Source: Candidatus Sericytochromatia bacterium
GTDB lineage: Bacteria; Cyanobacteriota; Sericytochromatia; JACMPN01
Assembly (NCBI GenBank): GCA_014377495.1
Contig: JACMPN010000008.1
Coordinates: forward strand, 1 to 6,630
Reading direction: 5' to 3'
Length of the DNA stretch: 6,630 nt
Shown here piece by piece: positions 1-5,706 of this stretch (positions are counted from its first letter, which is position 1; each line of letters begins with the position of its first letter). The notes below the pieces were generated by a model that worked only from the letters and a program-made list of their open reading frames with translations, was not told the origin of the DNA and made no database searches. A program made the translations under genes and the position numbers.

Positions 1-451
1 CGGCATGGGCCACGCCGGCAATCCGGAAGACTTCCTCGGGTGACGGGCGCCTACCCATCGCCGTGAGCCAAACGCGAGCTGCCGCCACACAGGCGCTGGC
101 GCTGGAGCCCAGGCCGAATTTCTGGCCGTTTTCCTGCATCTGACCCTGGATGATGAGTGTGCCCGTCGGGACGGGTTGACCGAACGCCTCTTCGATGACG
201 GCCGCCACCTGGGCGACGAAAGGCAAGGCGGTACGGGCATCGTCCAGGGAAATGGCGCCCACCCCGAGATCCGGGGCGGACACGGTCGTCTTGTCCGCCG
301 CCTCCCAATGGGCGACCAGTCCGGGGTGCACGGCGGCGACGAGGCCCGGCTCGCCCGGGGCCAGCACGGCGTATTCACCCGCCAACACCAGTTTGCCGGG
401 GACCGTCAGATCGACTGGCAGTATGGGGACTTTACGAATCTGCAATGCCAT
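1..451 (-). CDS. Phosphomevalonate kinase, GHMP family (partial, N-terminal 150 residues)
   Basis: This kinase phosphorylates 5-phosphomevalonate to 5-diphosphomevalonate with ATP in the cytosol, the step just before MvaD. The reading frame is open from the ATG at 449-451 to the left edge, so the C-terminus is outside the window. Residues 18-30 read PGKLVLAGEYAVL; the GEYAV form is typical of phosphomevalonate kinases, whereas mevalonate kinases usually have GEHAV. Residues 111-123 read KFGLGSSASACVA, the glycine/serine-rich phosphate-binding loop of GHMP kinases. The start is well fixed: the 45 bases between it and the mvaD stop are in the same frame and contain no ATG, GTG or TTG codon. The ribosome site is weak (AGGT a few bases upstream), so coupling to mvaD translation is plausible. 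Being next to mvaD and idi strongly supports the substrate assignment. A mevalonate kinase is the main alternative and is less likely. Confidence 0.88.
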   Translation of the reverse strand, partial: MALQIRKVPILPVDLTVPGKLVLAGEYAVLAPGEPGLVAAVHPGLVAHWEAADKTTVSAPDLGVGAISLDDARTALPFVAQVAAVIEEAFGQPVPTGTLIIQGQMQENGQKFGLGSSASACVAAARVWLTAMGRRPSPEEVFRIAGVAHA

Positions 452-496
452 CGCGGGACCTAGTGCCTTGTGACCAGAACGATTGTGCTGACGCCA

Positions 497-1492
497 TCAG
501 AACAGATGCGCCTTGCTAAGTGCAACGCCTTGTCCGGGACCACTGGCCCTGACGCCTGTCACTCCGGGGATGAACTTCATCCGCCGCTCGACATCCGCCG
601 CCACGGCGGCCGGACAGAAGACCTTCACGTTCGGGCCGGCATCGATCGTGAAGAAGCAGGGCAAGCCCTCCTGCCGCCATTGCCAGACCGCCTGCATGAC
701 GGCGATCGTGGCCGGTTGCCAATACAGCAGCGGCGGCACGGCACCGAGCATGGAGCCGTGCATCCGCAGGCAGGAGCGCTCGGCCGCCTCACCGAGGGTG
801 TCGAAGTCACGGGCAAGAATGGCTGCCCGGGCGACAGGAAGGTCTTCGGCCACACCTTGCAGCCAGCCCGCATAGAACGGGCTTGTGGCGACCGTGCCGG
901 CCATGCCGGCCCCGGATCCGACCGCCTTGGGCCCGGTCGCCACGAGGCCAACCATCACCCGTAAATCCCAATGATCCGGCGGTGCCAGGCGGGTCGCAAA
1001 GGAATCCAGACCCGCCGGGTCGGTGCCGGCATGCCATTCCGCCCAGCCACCGGGCACAGACCGGCAGGCGGAGCCGGAGCCGATCCGGGCCAACCGAGAA
1101 AGCTCCGGCTCATCCAGGGTCAAGTCGTAGGCCGCCGCCGCAGCGAGGGCCAGGGCGGCGAACCCGGCGGCACTGGAGGCGAGGCCGGCGGCCGTCGGAA
1201 AATAGTTCACGGACTCCACCCGCACACAGGCCGTCTCGCCGGCCCGCTCACGCAGCGGGCGGAGGACCTTGCCGAGCCGTCCCAGCTCCGCTGCGCTGGC
1301 CGGATGGCCGTCGAGGGCCAGCGTATCGGCCGTCAGGCTGGGATCGATGGCCACCGTCGTCACGGTGCGCAGGTCTGCCAGCGCCAGACTGATACTCCCA
1401 TTGCAGGGCAGGTGCCGCTCGGCATCCCGCTTGCCCCAGTATTTGATCAGGGCAATGTTGGCACAGGCTTCGGCCGAAGCTTTACGGGTCAT
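497..1492 (-). CDS. mvaD: Diphosphomevalonate decarboxylase
   Basis: MvaD catalyses the ATP-dependent decarboxylation of 5-diphosphomevalonate to isopentenyl diphosphate in the cytosol. The protein has 331 residues, the usual size for the family. Family motifs are in order: ANIALIKYWGK at 11-21 (N-terminal substrate and nucleotide region), SVNYFPTAAGLASSAAG at 94-110 (phosphate-binding loop), GSGSACRS at 138-145 followed by GGWAEW, and FTIDAGPNVKVF at 281-292. Asp284 in the last motif matches the catalytic aspartate of yeast and human enzymes (Asp302 in yeast). The ATG overlaps the idi stop in an ATGA, and GGTGA sits 4 bases upstream of the ATG inside the end of idi, which supports both this start and coupled translation. 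No key residue appears to be missing. A phosphomevalonate decarboxylase of the archaeal/Chloroflexi type is unlikely, because a phosphomevalonate kinase gene lies directly downstream. Confidence 0.95.
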   Translation of the reverse strand: MTRKASAEACANIALIKYWGKRDAERHLPCNGSISLALADLRTVTTVAIDPSLTADTLALDGHPASAAELGRLGKVLRPLRERAGETACVRVESVNYFPTAAGLASSAAGFAALALAAAAAYDLTLDEPELSRLARIGSGSACRSVPGGWAEWHAGTDPAGLDSFATRLAPPDHWDLRVMVGLVATGPKAVGSGAGMAGTVATSPFYAGWLQGVAEDLPVARAAILARDFDTLGEAAERSCLRMHGSMLGAVPPLLYWQPATIAVMQAVWQWRQEGLPCFFTIDAGPNVKVFCPAAVAADVERRMKFIPGVTGVRASGPGQGVALSKAHLF

Positions 1493-2568
1493 CGGGTCAC
1501 CAATCGGGTCGTGGCCTTTAGGGCGGCAATGGAGCCTGCGCCAATACAGAACATCGCCACCCGCAGCTGCTGCAGCCAGGTTTCGATCGCCCGGACCACG
1601 GCCTCGGGACTTTCCAGCGCCGGTGCCAGCAGGGGCTTGGCGAGGCTGACGAGATCGGCACCCAAGGCGATGGCCTTGGCGGCGGCGATGCCGTCACGCA
1701 AGCCCCCCGAGGCAATCACCGGAATGTGCGGGCAGGTCTCCCGCACCAGCCGGAGGCTGATGGCGGTGGGGATGCCCCACTCACCGAAGACCTCGCCCAA
1801 ATTCTCCCCGTCTCCGGCCGCGTGGCGGGCGCCTTCGATCCGACTCCAGCTGGTGCCCCCGGCACCGCTGAGGTCCAGGGCCGACACGCCGGCTGCCACC
1901 AGCACGGCGGCCGTGTCACCGGCCAGACCGCAGCCCGTTTCCTTGGCCAGGATCGGGAACGGCACCCCCGCACACAGCGCGGCGATCTTGGCCTGCAGGC
2001 CGGCGAAGTTACGGTCGCCTTCCGGCTGCACCGCTTCCTGCAACGGGTTCAGATGGAGGAACAGGCCGTCGGCGCCGACACTGCTGACCAATTGCCGCAC
2101 CTCGTCCGGACCGAACCCGTCGTTCAGCTGCACGGCGCCCAGATTGCCGAAGAGCGGCACATCCGGGGCCAGGTCACGCACTTGGAAGCTGCCCAGCGTC
2201 CCGGGGTGGGTGACGGTGATCCGTTGGGAGCCCAACCCCATCGCCAGTCCGAGGCGCTGTGCGGCGATGGCCAGGTTGCGGTTGATCACGGCGCCCTTGT
2301 CGACGCCACCCGTCATCGACGCGATGAGGAACGGGGCCCGCAGGCGATGGCCGAGAAAGGTCGTCGACAGATCGATGGCATCGAGATCCAGCTCGGGCAG
2401 GGCCTGATGGATAAAGGAATAGTCATCGAAACCCGTGCGCACGTGCCGGAAGTCGGCTGCGGCACTGAGGCTGACGGCGATGTGATCCTGTTTGCGTTGG
2501 GCGATGGGGTCCATGACCGACATTGTAGCGCGACCGACACCCGCGGCACGGCGGCGCGGGTCCGTCAT
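1489..2568 (-). CDS. fni: Isopentenyl-diphosphate delta-isomerase, type 2 (FMN-dependent)
   Basis: This enzyme interconverts isopentenyl and dimethylallyl diphosphate. Type 2 isomerases are TIM-barrel flavoproteins that need reduced FMN and Mg2+, unrelated to the Nudix type 1 enzyme. Motifs seen: RKQDHI at 25-30, ASMTGG at 83-88 (FMN region), MGLGSQR at 110-116, HLNPLQEAVQPEGDR at 172-186 (substrate, with the conserved Asn/Gln/Glu), AKETGCGL at 208-215, GGTSW at 237-241 and ASGGLRDG at 286-293 (FMN phosphate). Length is 359 residues; many homologues are nearer 340. The first Met gives a 4-base ATGA overlap with the upstream gene, consistent with coupling. Met16 or Met19 would also leave RKQDHI intact, and none of the three has a convincing Shine-Dalgarno, so the first 15-18 residues are uncertain. 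The family assignment is secure. Confidence 0.95.
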   Translation of the reverse strand: MTDPRRRAAGVGRATMSVMDPIAQRKQDHIAVSLSAAADFRHVRTGFDDYSFIHQALPELDLDAIDLSTTFLGHRLRAPFLIASMTGGVDKGAVINRNLAIAAQRLGLAMGLGSQRITVTHPGTLGSFQVRDLAPDVPLFGNLGAVQLNDGFGPDEVRQLVSSVGADGLFLHLNPLQEAVQPEGDRNFAGLQAKIAALCAGVPFPILAKETGCGLAGDTAAVLVAAGVSALDLSGAGGTSWSRIEGARHAAGDGENLGEVFGEWGIPTAISLRLVRETCPHIPVIASGGLRDGIAAAKAIALGADLVSLAKPLLAPALESPEAVVRAIETWLQQLRVAMFCIGAGSIAALKATTRLVTR

Positions 2569-3047
2569 CCGTCGGCCGCACAGGAAGGGAAATCCCCGTA
2601 TTTGACCCGCTGTTCCCCGGAAAAACTGAGGCTGTAGCGGCCGTCGTCCGCCACCAGGAAATTCTGCCGATGCAGGTCCAGCAGGGCCTGGGCGGCCGCA
2701 GCCTCCGACACTGTCAGGGCCGGCAGGTGCGGGCGCAGGTCGTCCAGACTGCAGTTCGGCAGATACTCGTACCGTTCCCGGTAATAGGTCAGGGCCAGGA
2801 TCAGGTCTGCCGGGTCCGTCGTCCCGGTCAGTTCCTTGATGGCGATGAAGTCGAGCAGGGAGATGTTCGTCTGAACGCTCGGCATCCGCCGGGGCGGCTC
2901 GACGGACGGTGGGACGGGCTCACCGGGTGCCATGTCGACGTCGATCAGCGGCAGATAGCGCGCGACCATCGCCTCCACGTAAGCGCGCTCGCCGCTCAGG
3001 CGCAGGACAAAATCCCCTTTTTGGAATTCAAAGCGGTGCTCCGGCAC
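2565..3047 (-). CDS. Unrecognised 160-residue protein with probable C-terminal winged helix, first gene of the mevalonate operon
   Basis: I do not recognise a named family. The protein has three visible parts: a short beta-rich N-terminus with RFEFQKGDFVLRLSG at 5-19, a helix to about residue 36, then a Pro-rich linker (about 40-58). The C-terminal part (about 63-146) starts SLLDFIAIKELTGTTDPADL and is followed by ALTYYRERYEYLPNCSLDDL, then helices and DGRYSLSFSGEQRV. That layout (LIL-YY-ER-E-L followed by a 'GRYxLSxSGEQ' wing) resembles small bacterial proteins with a winged-helix fold, but this is a pattern impression. There is no signal peptide or membrane segment. A GTG at 3051-3053 would add two residues, but GGAGGTGA at 3050-3057 lies 5 bases before the GTG at 3045-3047 and overlaps the earlier one, so the later GTG is preferred. 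It overlaps fni by 4 bases, so it may regulate or assist the pathway; that is inference. Confidence 0.75.
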   Translation of the reverse strand: MPEHRFEFQKGDFVLRLSGERAYVEAMVARYLPLIDVDMAPGEPVPPSVEPPRRMPSVQTNISLLDFIAIKELTGTTDPADLILALTYYRERYEYLPNCSLDDLRPHLPALTVSEAAAAQALLDLHRQNFLVADDGRYSLSFSGEQRVKYGDFPSCAADG

Positions 3048-3049
3048 AG

Positions 3050-3057
3050 TCACCTCC
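3050..3057 (-). promoter_or_regulatory. Strong Shine-Dalgarno that decides the start of the operon's first gene
   Basis: On the minus strand this reads GGAGGTGA, a near-perfect match to the 16S anti-Shine-Dalgarno. Spacing from GGAGG to the GTG at 3045-3047 is 5 bases. The same site overlaps an in-frame GTG at 3051-3053, which makes that upstream codon a poor start. Confidence 0.7.
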
Positions 3058-3114
3058 GGTCATATAGGGGCATACATCCGACACAAACGGGGCAAATCCT
3101 TTGACGTGGGCATT

Positions 3115-3124
3115 CGGGCGCCCG
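3115..3124. repeat. Perfect 10-bp palindrome between the divergent operons
   Basis: CGGGCGCCCG is its own reverse complement and directly abuts the predicted -35 hexamer of the atp promoter, in the 147-base region between two divergent operons. An operator role is possible by position, but a short GC palindrome is common in GC-rich DNA. No clear promoter for the minus-strand operon was found here: TTTGCC and TATGCC with a 16-base spacer on that strand is the best candidate and is weak. Confidence 0.3.
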
Positions 3125-3153
3125 TTGCCGCGGTCCTGGCCCCATGGTACGAT
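3125..3153 (+). promoter_or_regulatory. Predicted sigma70-type promoter of the atp Fo operon
   Basis: TTGCCG (3125-3130) and TACGAT (3148-3153) are separated by 17 bases, and TGG immediately before the -10 gives an extended -10 (TGn). Transcription would begin near 3160, leaving a leader of about 35 bases before the first gene. Read from sequence only; there is no expression evidence. Confidence 0.6.
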
Positions 3154-3194
3154 CCAGCGTGTTTTGATCATATCCTGGTGTTGAAACGAGCGTC

Positions 3195-3362
3195 ATGACA
3201 GATGCCTTAGCGTTCGTTGTGCCTACCTTGGTGGGCCTGTTCGGCGGGATTTGGTTGGACCGTTATTTCGGAACCAAGCCGTGGCTTATGTTGATCGGCA
3301 TTGTCTGGGGCCTGGCCACCAGCATGTGGGCGATGATCAAAGCCGGACGGCAAAAGCGATAA
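3195..3362 (+). CDS. atpZ: AtpZ/AtpI-like small membrane protein of the ATP synthase operon
   Basis: This 55-residue protein has two hydrophobic segments, about 4-20 and 31-47, joined by the polar loop LDRYFGTKPW (21-30), and ends in a basic tail (KAGRQKR). The pattern G-x-x-LD-x-xFGT-x-PW followed by LIGIVWGL is the hallmark of the AtpZ/AtpI-type family found as the first gene of many atp operons (Pfam 'ATPase_gene1'). Known roles for these proteins are help with c-ring assembly or Mg2+/Ca2+ transport linked to the synthase. It is shorter than most family members, mainly by lacking an N-terminal cytoplasmic extension. The frame has a stop at 3165-3167 and no other start codon before the ATG, so the short N-terminus is real. 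The ribosome site is weak. It lies 22 bases upstream of atpB, and its position supports the call. Confidence 0.8.
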   Translation: MTDALAFVVPTLVGLFGGIWLDRYFGTKPWLMLIGIVWGLATSMWAMIKAGRQKR

Positions 3363-3384
3363 CAGAGACAGAAAGGGTAGCCCC

Positions 3385-4185
3385 TTGGAACACGCCTCAA
3401 CTGGCGCAGCCAACGCCGTGGGACACGCCGCCGAAGCGGCCCACCAGGGCGGCATCGGCACGCACCCGTTCTGGCATATCGGCGGCTACACGGTGCATGC
3501 GGACACCCTGATCGCGACTTGGGTGGTGATGGCGATTCTCGTCGTTATCGCCCTCATCGCTGGGAATAACCTGCAACGAGTGCCTAACCGAATGCAGAGC
3601 TTTTTCGAAGGTATCGTGGAAGCAGTCGAATCGATCGTTCACGGTCAAATCGGCCCCAACACAAGCCTTTTCCTTAGTTACATCGGGACGATCTTCCTGT
3701 TCGTCCTGGTGAGCAACTGGTCGGCATTCCTGCCCAGTTTCGCCCTCTTCCAGATTCTCGGTGTGCACAGCATGCATGAGCTGGCGCCTCCCACTTCGGA
3801 CCTGAACACGACTGCGGCCCTGGCGTTAATCGCCATGGCGTCGTACTTCATCTTCGGGATCCGGGCCAAGGGCTTCGGTTACTTCAAGCATTACCTGACC
3901 CCACACTGGGCGATGTTTCCGCTCCACCTGCTGGAGGACTTCACCCGACCGATGTCCCTGACGTTCCGGTTGTTCGGCAACATCATGGGTGAGCACATTG
4001 TTGCCACGATCCTCCTGAGTCTGGCCCCTTTCATCGTCCCTGTGCCGATGATGCTCCTGGGTGCCTTGTTCGGTTTGATCCAGGCCTACATTTTTGCCAC
4101 CCTGACCGCGTTTTACATCGGCACGGCCGTGCAGGACCACGGTCATGGTCACGACCATGACAAGGGCCTCGCAGCCGCTCACTAA
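3385..4185 (+). CDS. atpB: F-type ATP synthase subunit a
   Basis: Subunit a is the membrane stator that forms the two proton half-channels beside the c-ring. The predicted protein has 266 residues with hydrophobic segments near 44-60, 97-116, 142-160, 205-220 and 221-248. FTRPMSLTFRLFGN at 186-199 contains Arg195, the equivalent of the essential E. coli Arg210, and LIQAYIF at 231-237 holds the conserved Gln of the last helix. The start is a TTG with AAAGGG ending 7 bases upstream; the first in-frame ATG would be Met49, inside the first membrane helix, so a non-ATG start is needed. Two tails are His-rich: six His in the first 38 residues and HGHGHDHD at 252-259. Residues around Arg195 (GEH) differ from E. 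coli and recall subunit a of deltaproteobacterial-type operons. atpE follows 49 bases downstream. Confidence 0.96.
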   Translation: MEHASTGAANAVGHAAEAAHQGGIGTHPFWHIGGYTVHADTLIATWVVMAILVVIALIAGNNLQRVPNRMQSFFEGIVEAVESIVHGQIGPNTSLFLSYIGTIFLFVLVSNWSAFLPSFALFQILGVHSMHELAPPTSDLNTTAALALIAMASYFIFGIRAKGFGYFKHYLTPHWAMFPLHLLEDFTRPMSLTFRLFGNIMGEHIVATILLSLAPFIVPVPMMLLGALFGLIQAYIFATLTAFYIGTAVQDHGHGHDHDKGLAAAH

Positions 4186-4234
4186 CCGGTGTAAGCACTC
4201 CCCCTGACCCTCATTGACGAAAGAGAGATACTCT

Positions 4235-4504
4235 ATGGCCATCGACGCCGCCCTCGTTCCCGTTCTCGCCAACTCCGTCCTCGGCGCCGGCATTGCCATC
4301 GGCCTTGCGGCCATCGGCCCTGGCATCGGCATGGGCATGGCTTCCAGCAAAGCGCTCGAGAGCCTCGCCCGTCAGCCCGAAGCCGAAGACAAGATCCGGC
4401 CGAACATGTTCATCGGCTTCGCCTTCATGGAAACGATCACCATCTACGGCTTGGTCGTTGCCCTGATCCTGATTTTCGCGAATCCCTTCACGAAGCTCGG
4501 CTAG
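4235..4504 (+). CDS. atpE: F-type ATP synthase subunit c
   Basis: Subunit c forms the rotating ring that carries protons across the membrane. It is 89 residues long with two membrane helices joined by the polar loop around ARQPEAEDK (45-53), the RQP loop that contacts F1. Helix 1 carries the close-packing glycines GPGIGMG at 28-34. Helix 2 carries the ion-binding carboxylate Glu66 in FAFMETITIYG (62-72), matching Asp61 of E. coli. The Na+-type Gln of Ilyobacter (Gln32) is replaced by Met33, so proton coupling is the better reading. The ATG is preceded at 7 bases by a purine-rich AGAGAG. A TTG at 4214 would add seven residues and has no advantage. The gene ends 17 bases before a strong terminator, so it is the last gene of its transcript. 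Confidence 0.96.
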   Translation: MAIDAALVPVLANSVLGAGIAIGLAAIGPGIGMGMASSKALESLARQPEAEDKIRPNMFIGFAFMETITIYGLVVALILIFANPFTKLG

Positions 4505-4521
4505 GCTTACCGCCACGTTCG

Positions 4522-4553
4522 ACACCGCCCGGTCCGCCGGGCGGTGTTTTTTT
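4522..4553 (+). terminator. Rho-independent terminator of the atp Fo operon
   Basis: CACCGCCCGG (4523-4532) pairs perfectly with CCGGGCGGTG (4537-4546) around a TCCG loop, extended by an A-T pair, and is followed by seven T residues (4547-4553). It starts 17 bases after the atpE stop. This is a textbook intrinsic terminator and separates the Fo genes from etfBA. Confidence 0.93.
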
Positions 4554-4686
4554 GCGCCTGTCCCCAACGTCAGCCTTGCCGACGCAGCGCCAAAGCCAGA
4601 AATCAACACCTCAGTGCTGGTGATCCGGCATTGGGCCGCATAGCAGCCAACATGATCCTCTGCCAAACAGCAGCAGGCGTTCTGAA

Positions 4687-4708
4687 CCTGCGCCGATCCC
4701 CGCGCAGG
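4687..4708. repeat. 7-bp inverted repeat in the etf upstream region
   Basis: CCTGCGC (4687-4693) and GCGCAGG (4702-4708) pair perfectly around the 8-base loop CGATCCCC. There is no following T run, so it is not an intrinsic terminator. It lies 60-85 bases upstream of the predicted -35; function is unknown and chance is possible. Confidence 0.4.
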
Positions 4709-4771
4709 GCGCCGCCACCGTGTTCCAGACGAAGGCCAGTGCCGGTACGCCGGAACATGGCAGCCTATCCG

Positions 4772-4800
4772 TTGGCGCTCTGCATCAATGGTGCTATGCT
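4772..4800 (+). promoter_or_regulatory. Predicted sigma70-type promoter of etfBA
   Basis: TTGGCG (4772-4777) and TATGCT (4795-4800) are separated by 17 bases, with TGC directly before the -10 (extended -10, TGn). The layout matches the predicted atp promoter closely. Transcription would begin near 4807, giving an etfB leader of about 110 bases. Confidence 0.6.
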
Positions 4801-4808
4801 GCGTCGAA

Positions 4809-4843
4809 ATCCCGGCCAACCGCCTTTGGGCCACAACCGGGAT
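4809..4843 (+). promoter_or_regulatory. Predicted hairpin in the etfB leader
   Basis: ATCCCGG (4809-4815) pairs with CCGGGAT (4837-4843). Inside, CCAA (4816-4819) can pair with TTGG (4826-4829), stacking directly on the outer stem and leaving a one-sided bulge of seven bases. It would lie at the very 5' end of the predicted transcript. It does not match a riboswitch class I recognise; mRNA stabilisation or no role are both possible. Confidence 0.35.
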
Positions 4844-4906
4844 GAGGAGCGGGATTCAGCCAGGCGGCCCACCGCAAGGGAGCGGATCCGGCCTTGACCC
4901 TCACCG

Positions 4907-4912
4907 AGGAGG
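4907..4912 (+). promoter_or_regulatory. Strong Shine-Dalgarno of etfB
   Basis: AGGAGG lies 6 bases before the ATG at 4919-4921. It is among the strongest ribosome sites in the window and fixes the etfB start. Confidence 0.85.
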
Positions 4913-4918
4913 AATCGA

Positions 4919-5698
4919 ATGAAAATCGGGGTTCTGTTGAAGCGAGTACCCGACACGGAGACGCGCATCAAGATCGCGTCGGACGCCAAGTCCTATGACC
5001 GTGACGGTGTCAACTATATCGTCAATCCATACGACGAATTTGCCCTCGAAGAGGCGTTGCAAATCAATGAGCGGACCGGCGGCGGCGAAGTCGTCCTGCT
5101 CAGCCTGGGCACGGCCAAAACCGAAGAAGCACTGCGCACGGGCCTGGCCATGGGGGCCGAACGGGCCATCCTGATCAGTGACGAAGGTCTGTCCGATCCG
5201 GACTCGCTGACGACGGCCAAATGCCTGGCGGCTGCCGCCAAGGCGGAAAACTTCGACCTGATCCTCTGTGGGGTCAAGGCCATCGATACCGAAGCCGGCA
5301 GTGTCGGCCCGGCCGTCGCCGAGTTGCTCGGTTGGCCGTGCGTCTCCGGCATCGTCAAGCTGGAGCTTTCAGCTGACGGCAAGACGGCGACGGTGCAGCG
5401 GCAGATCGAAGGCGGCGCCGAGTCCGTCGAGGTCCAGCTGCCTGTGGTGCTCACCGCCCAGAAGGGGCTGAATACGCCCCGTTATCCGGCGTTGACAGGC
5501 ATCATGAAAGCCAAGAAGAAAGAAATCAAGCAACTCACCCGTGGCGACATTGGCCTGGGCGACCTGGCCCCCAAGGTGGTGCTGCAGGCGTTGACCCTGC
5601 CGCCGCCGCGCTCGGCCGGTAAGATCCTGCCCGGCGAGCCCGCCAGCCCCCAGGAGCTGGTGCGCTTGCTCCGTGAAGAAGCCAAACTGATCAACTAG
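4919..5698 (+). CDS. etfB: Electron transfer flavoprotein subunit beta
   Basis: EtfB and EtfA form a heterodimer that carries electrons from flavin dehydrogenases, such as acyl-CoA dehydrogenases, to ETF:quinone oxidoreductase or another acceptor. The protein is 259 residues, typical for the family. Residues 1-13 read MKIGVLLKRVPDT, the usual N-terminus, and NPYDEFALEEAL at 36-47 is conserved. CGVKAIDTEAGSVGP at 117-131 with AELLGWP matches the AMP-binding region. GLNTPRYPALTGIMKAKKKE at 183-202 is the signature and recognition loop; Leu192 matches human Leu195, the residue that docks into partner dehydrogenases. A perfect ribosome site fixes the start. The etfB stop is 8 bases from etfA. Whether this ETF is classical or electron-bifurcating cannot be told here: no dehydrogenase, Fix-type or ETF-QO gene is in the window. 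Confidence 0.96.
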   Translation: MKIGVLLKRVPDTETRIKIASDAKSYDRDGVNYIVNPYDEFALEEALQINERTGGGEVVLLSLGTAKTEEALRTGLAMGAERAILISDEGLSDPDSLTTAKCLAAAAKAENFDLILCGVKAIDTEAGSVGPAVAELLGWPCVSGIVKLELSADGKTATVQRQIEGGAESVEVQLPVVLTAQKGLNTPRYPALTGIMKAKKKEIKQLTRGDIGLGDLAPKVVLQALTLPPPRSAGKILPGEPASPQELVRLLREEAKLIN

Positions 5699-5706
5699 GA
5701 GACGCA

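Larger units (their letters stand above)
4554..4918 (+). other. 365-base non-coding region upstream of etfB
   Basis: No convincing gene is seen on either strand. Open frames here have no ribosome site, recognisable motif or family-like composition. The first part (4554-4770) holds only a 7-bp inverted repeat at 4687-4708. The later part contains a promoter at 4772-4800, a leader hairpin at 4809-4843 and the etfB ribosome site at 4907-4912. A small RNA or a decayed gene cannot be excluded. Confidence 0.6.

Noticed and set aside
452..496. Possible fusion of mvaD and phosphomevalonate kinase, since both are in the same frame
   Set aside because: A clear TGA ends mvaD after a complete family domain, and the kinase has its own ATG; equal frame is a one-in-three chance.
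971..2407. Long plus-strand open frame of 478 codons opposite mvaD and fni
   Set aside because: It is antisense to two clear enzymes, has an Arg/Pro/Ser-rich composition typical of GC-rich shadow frames, and lacks a ribosome site or motif.
1726..2637. Plus-strand open frame of 303 codons opposite fni
   Set aside because: Shadow frame of the isomerase gene; no recognisable protein features.
4211..4834. Minus-strand open frame of 207 codons opposite atpE
   Set aside because: Antisense to atpE and its terminator, with no motif; a shadow of GC-rich coding DNA.
4544..4897. Open frame of 117 codons between atpE and etfB
   Set aside because: It begins inside the terminator, has no ribosome site, and overlaps the predicted etf promoter; composition is not protein-like.
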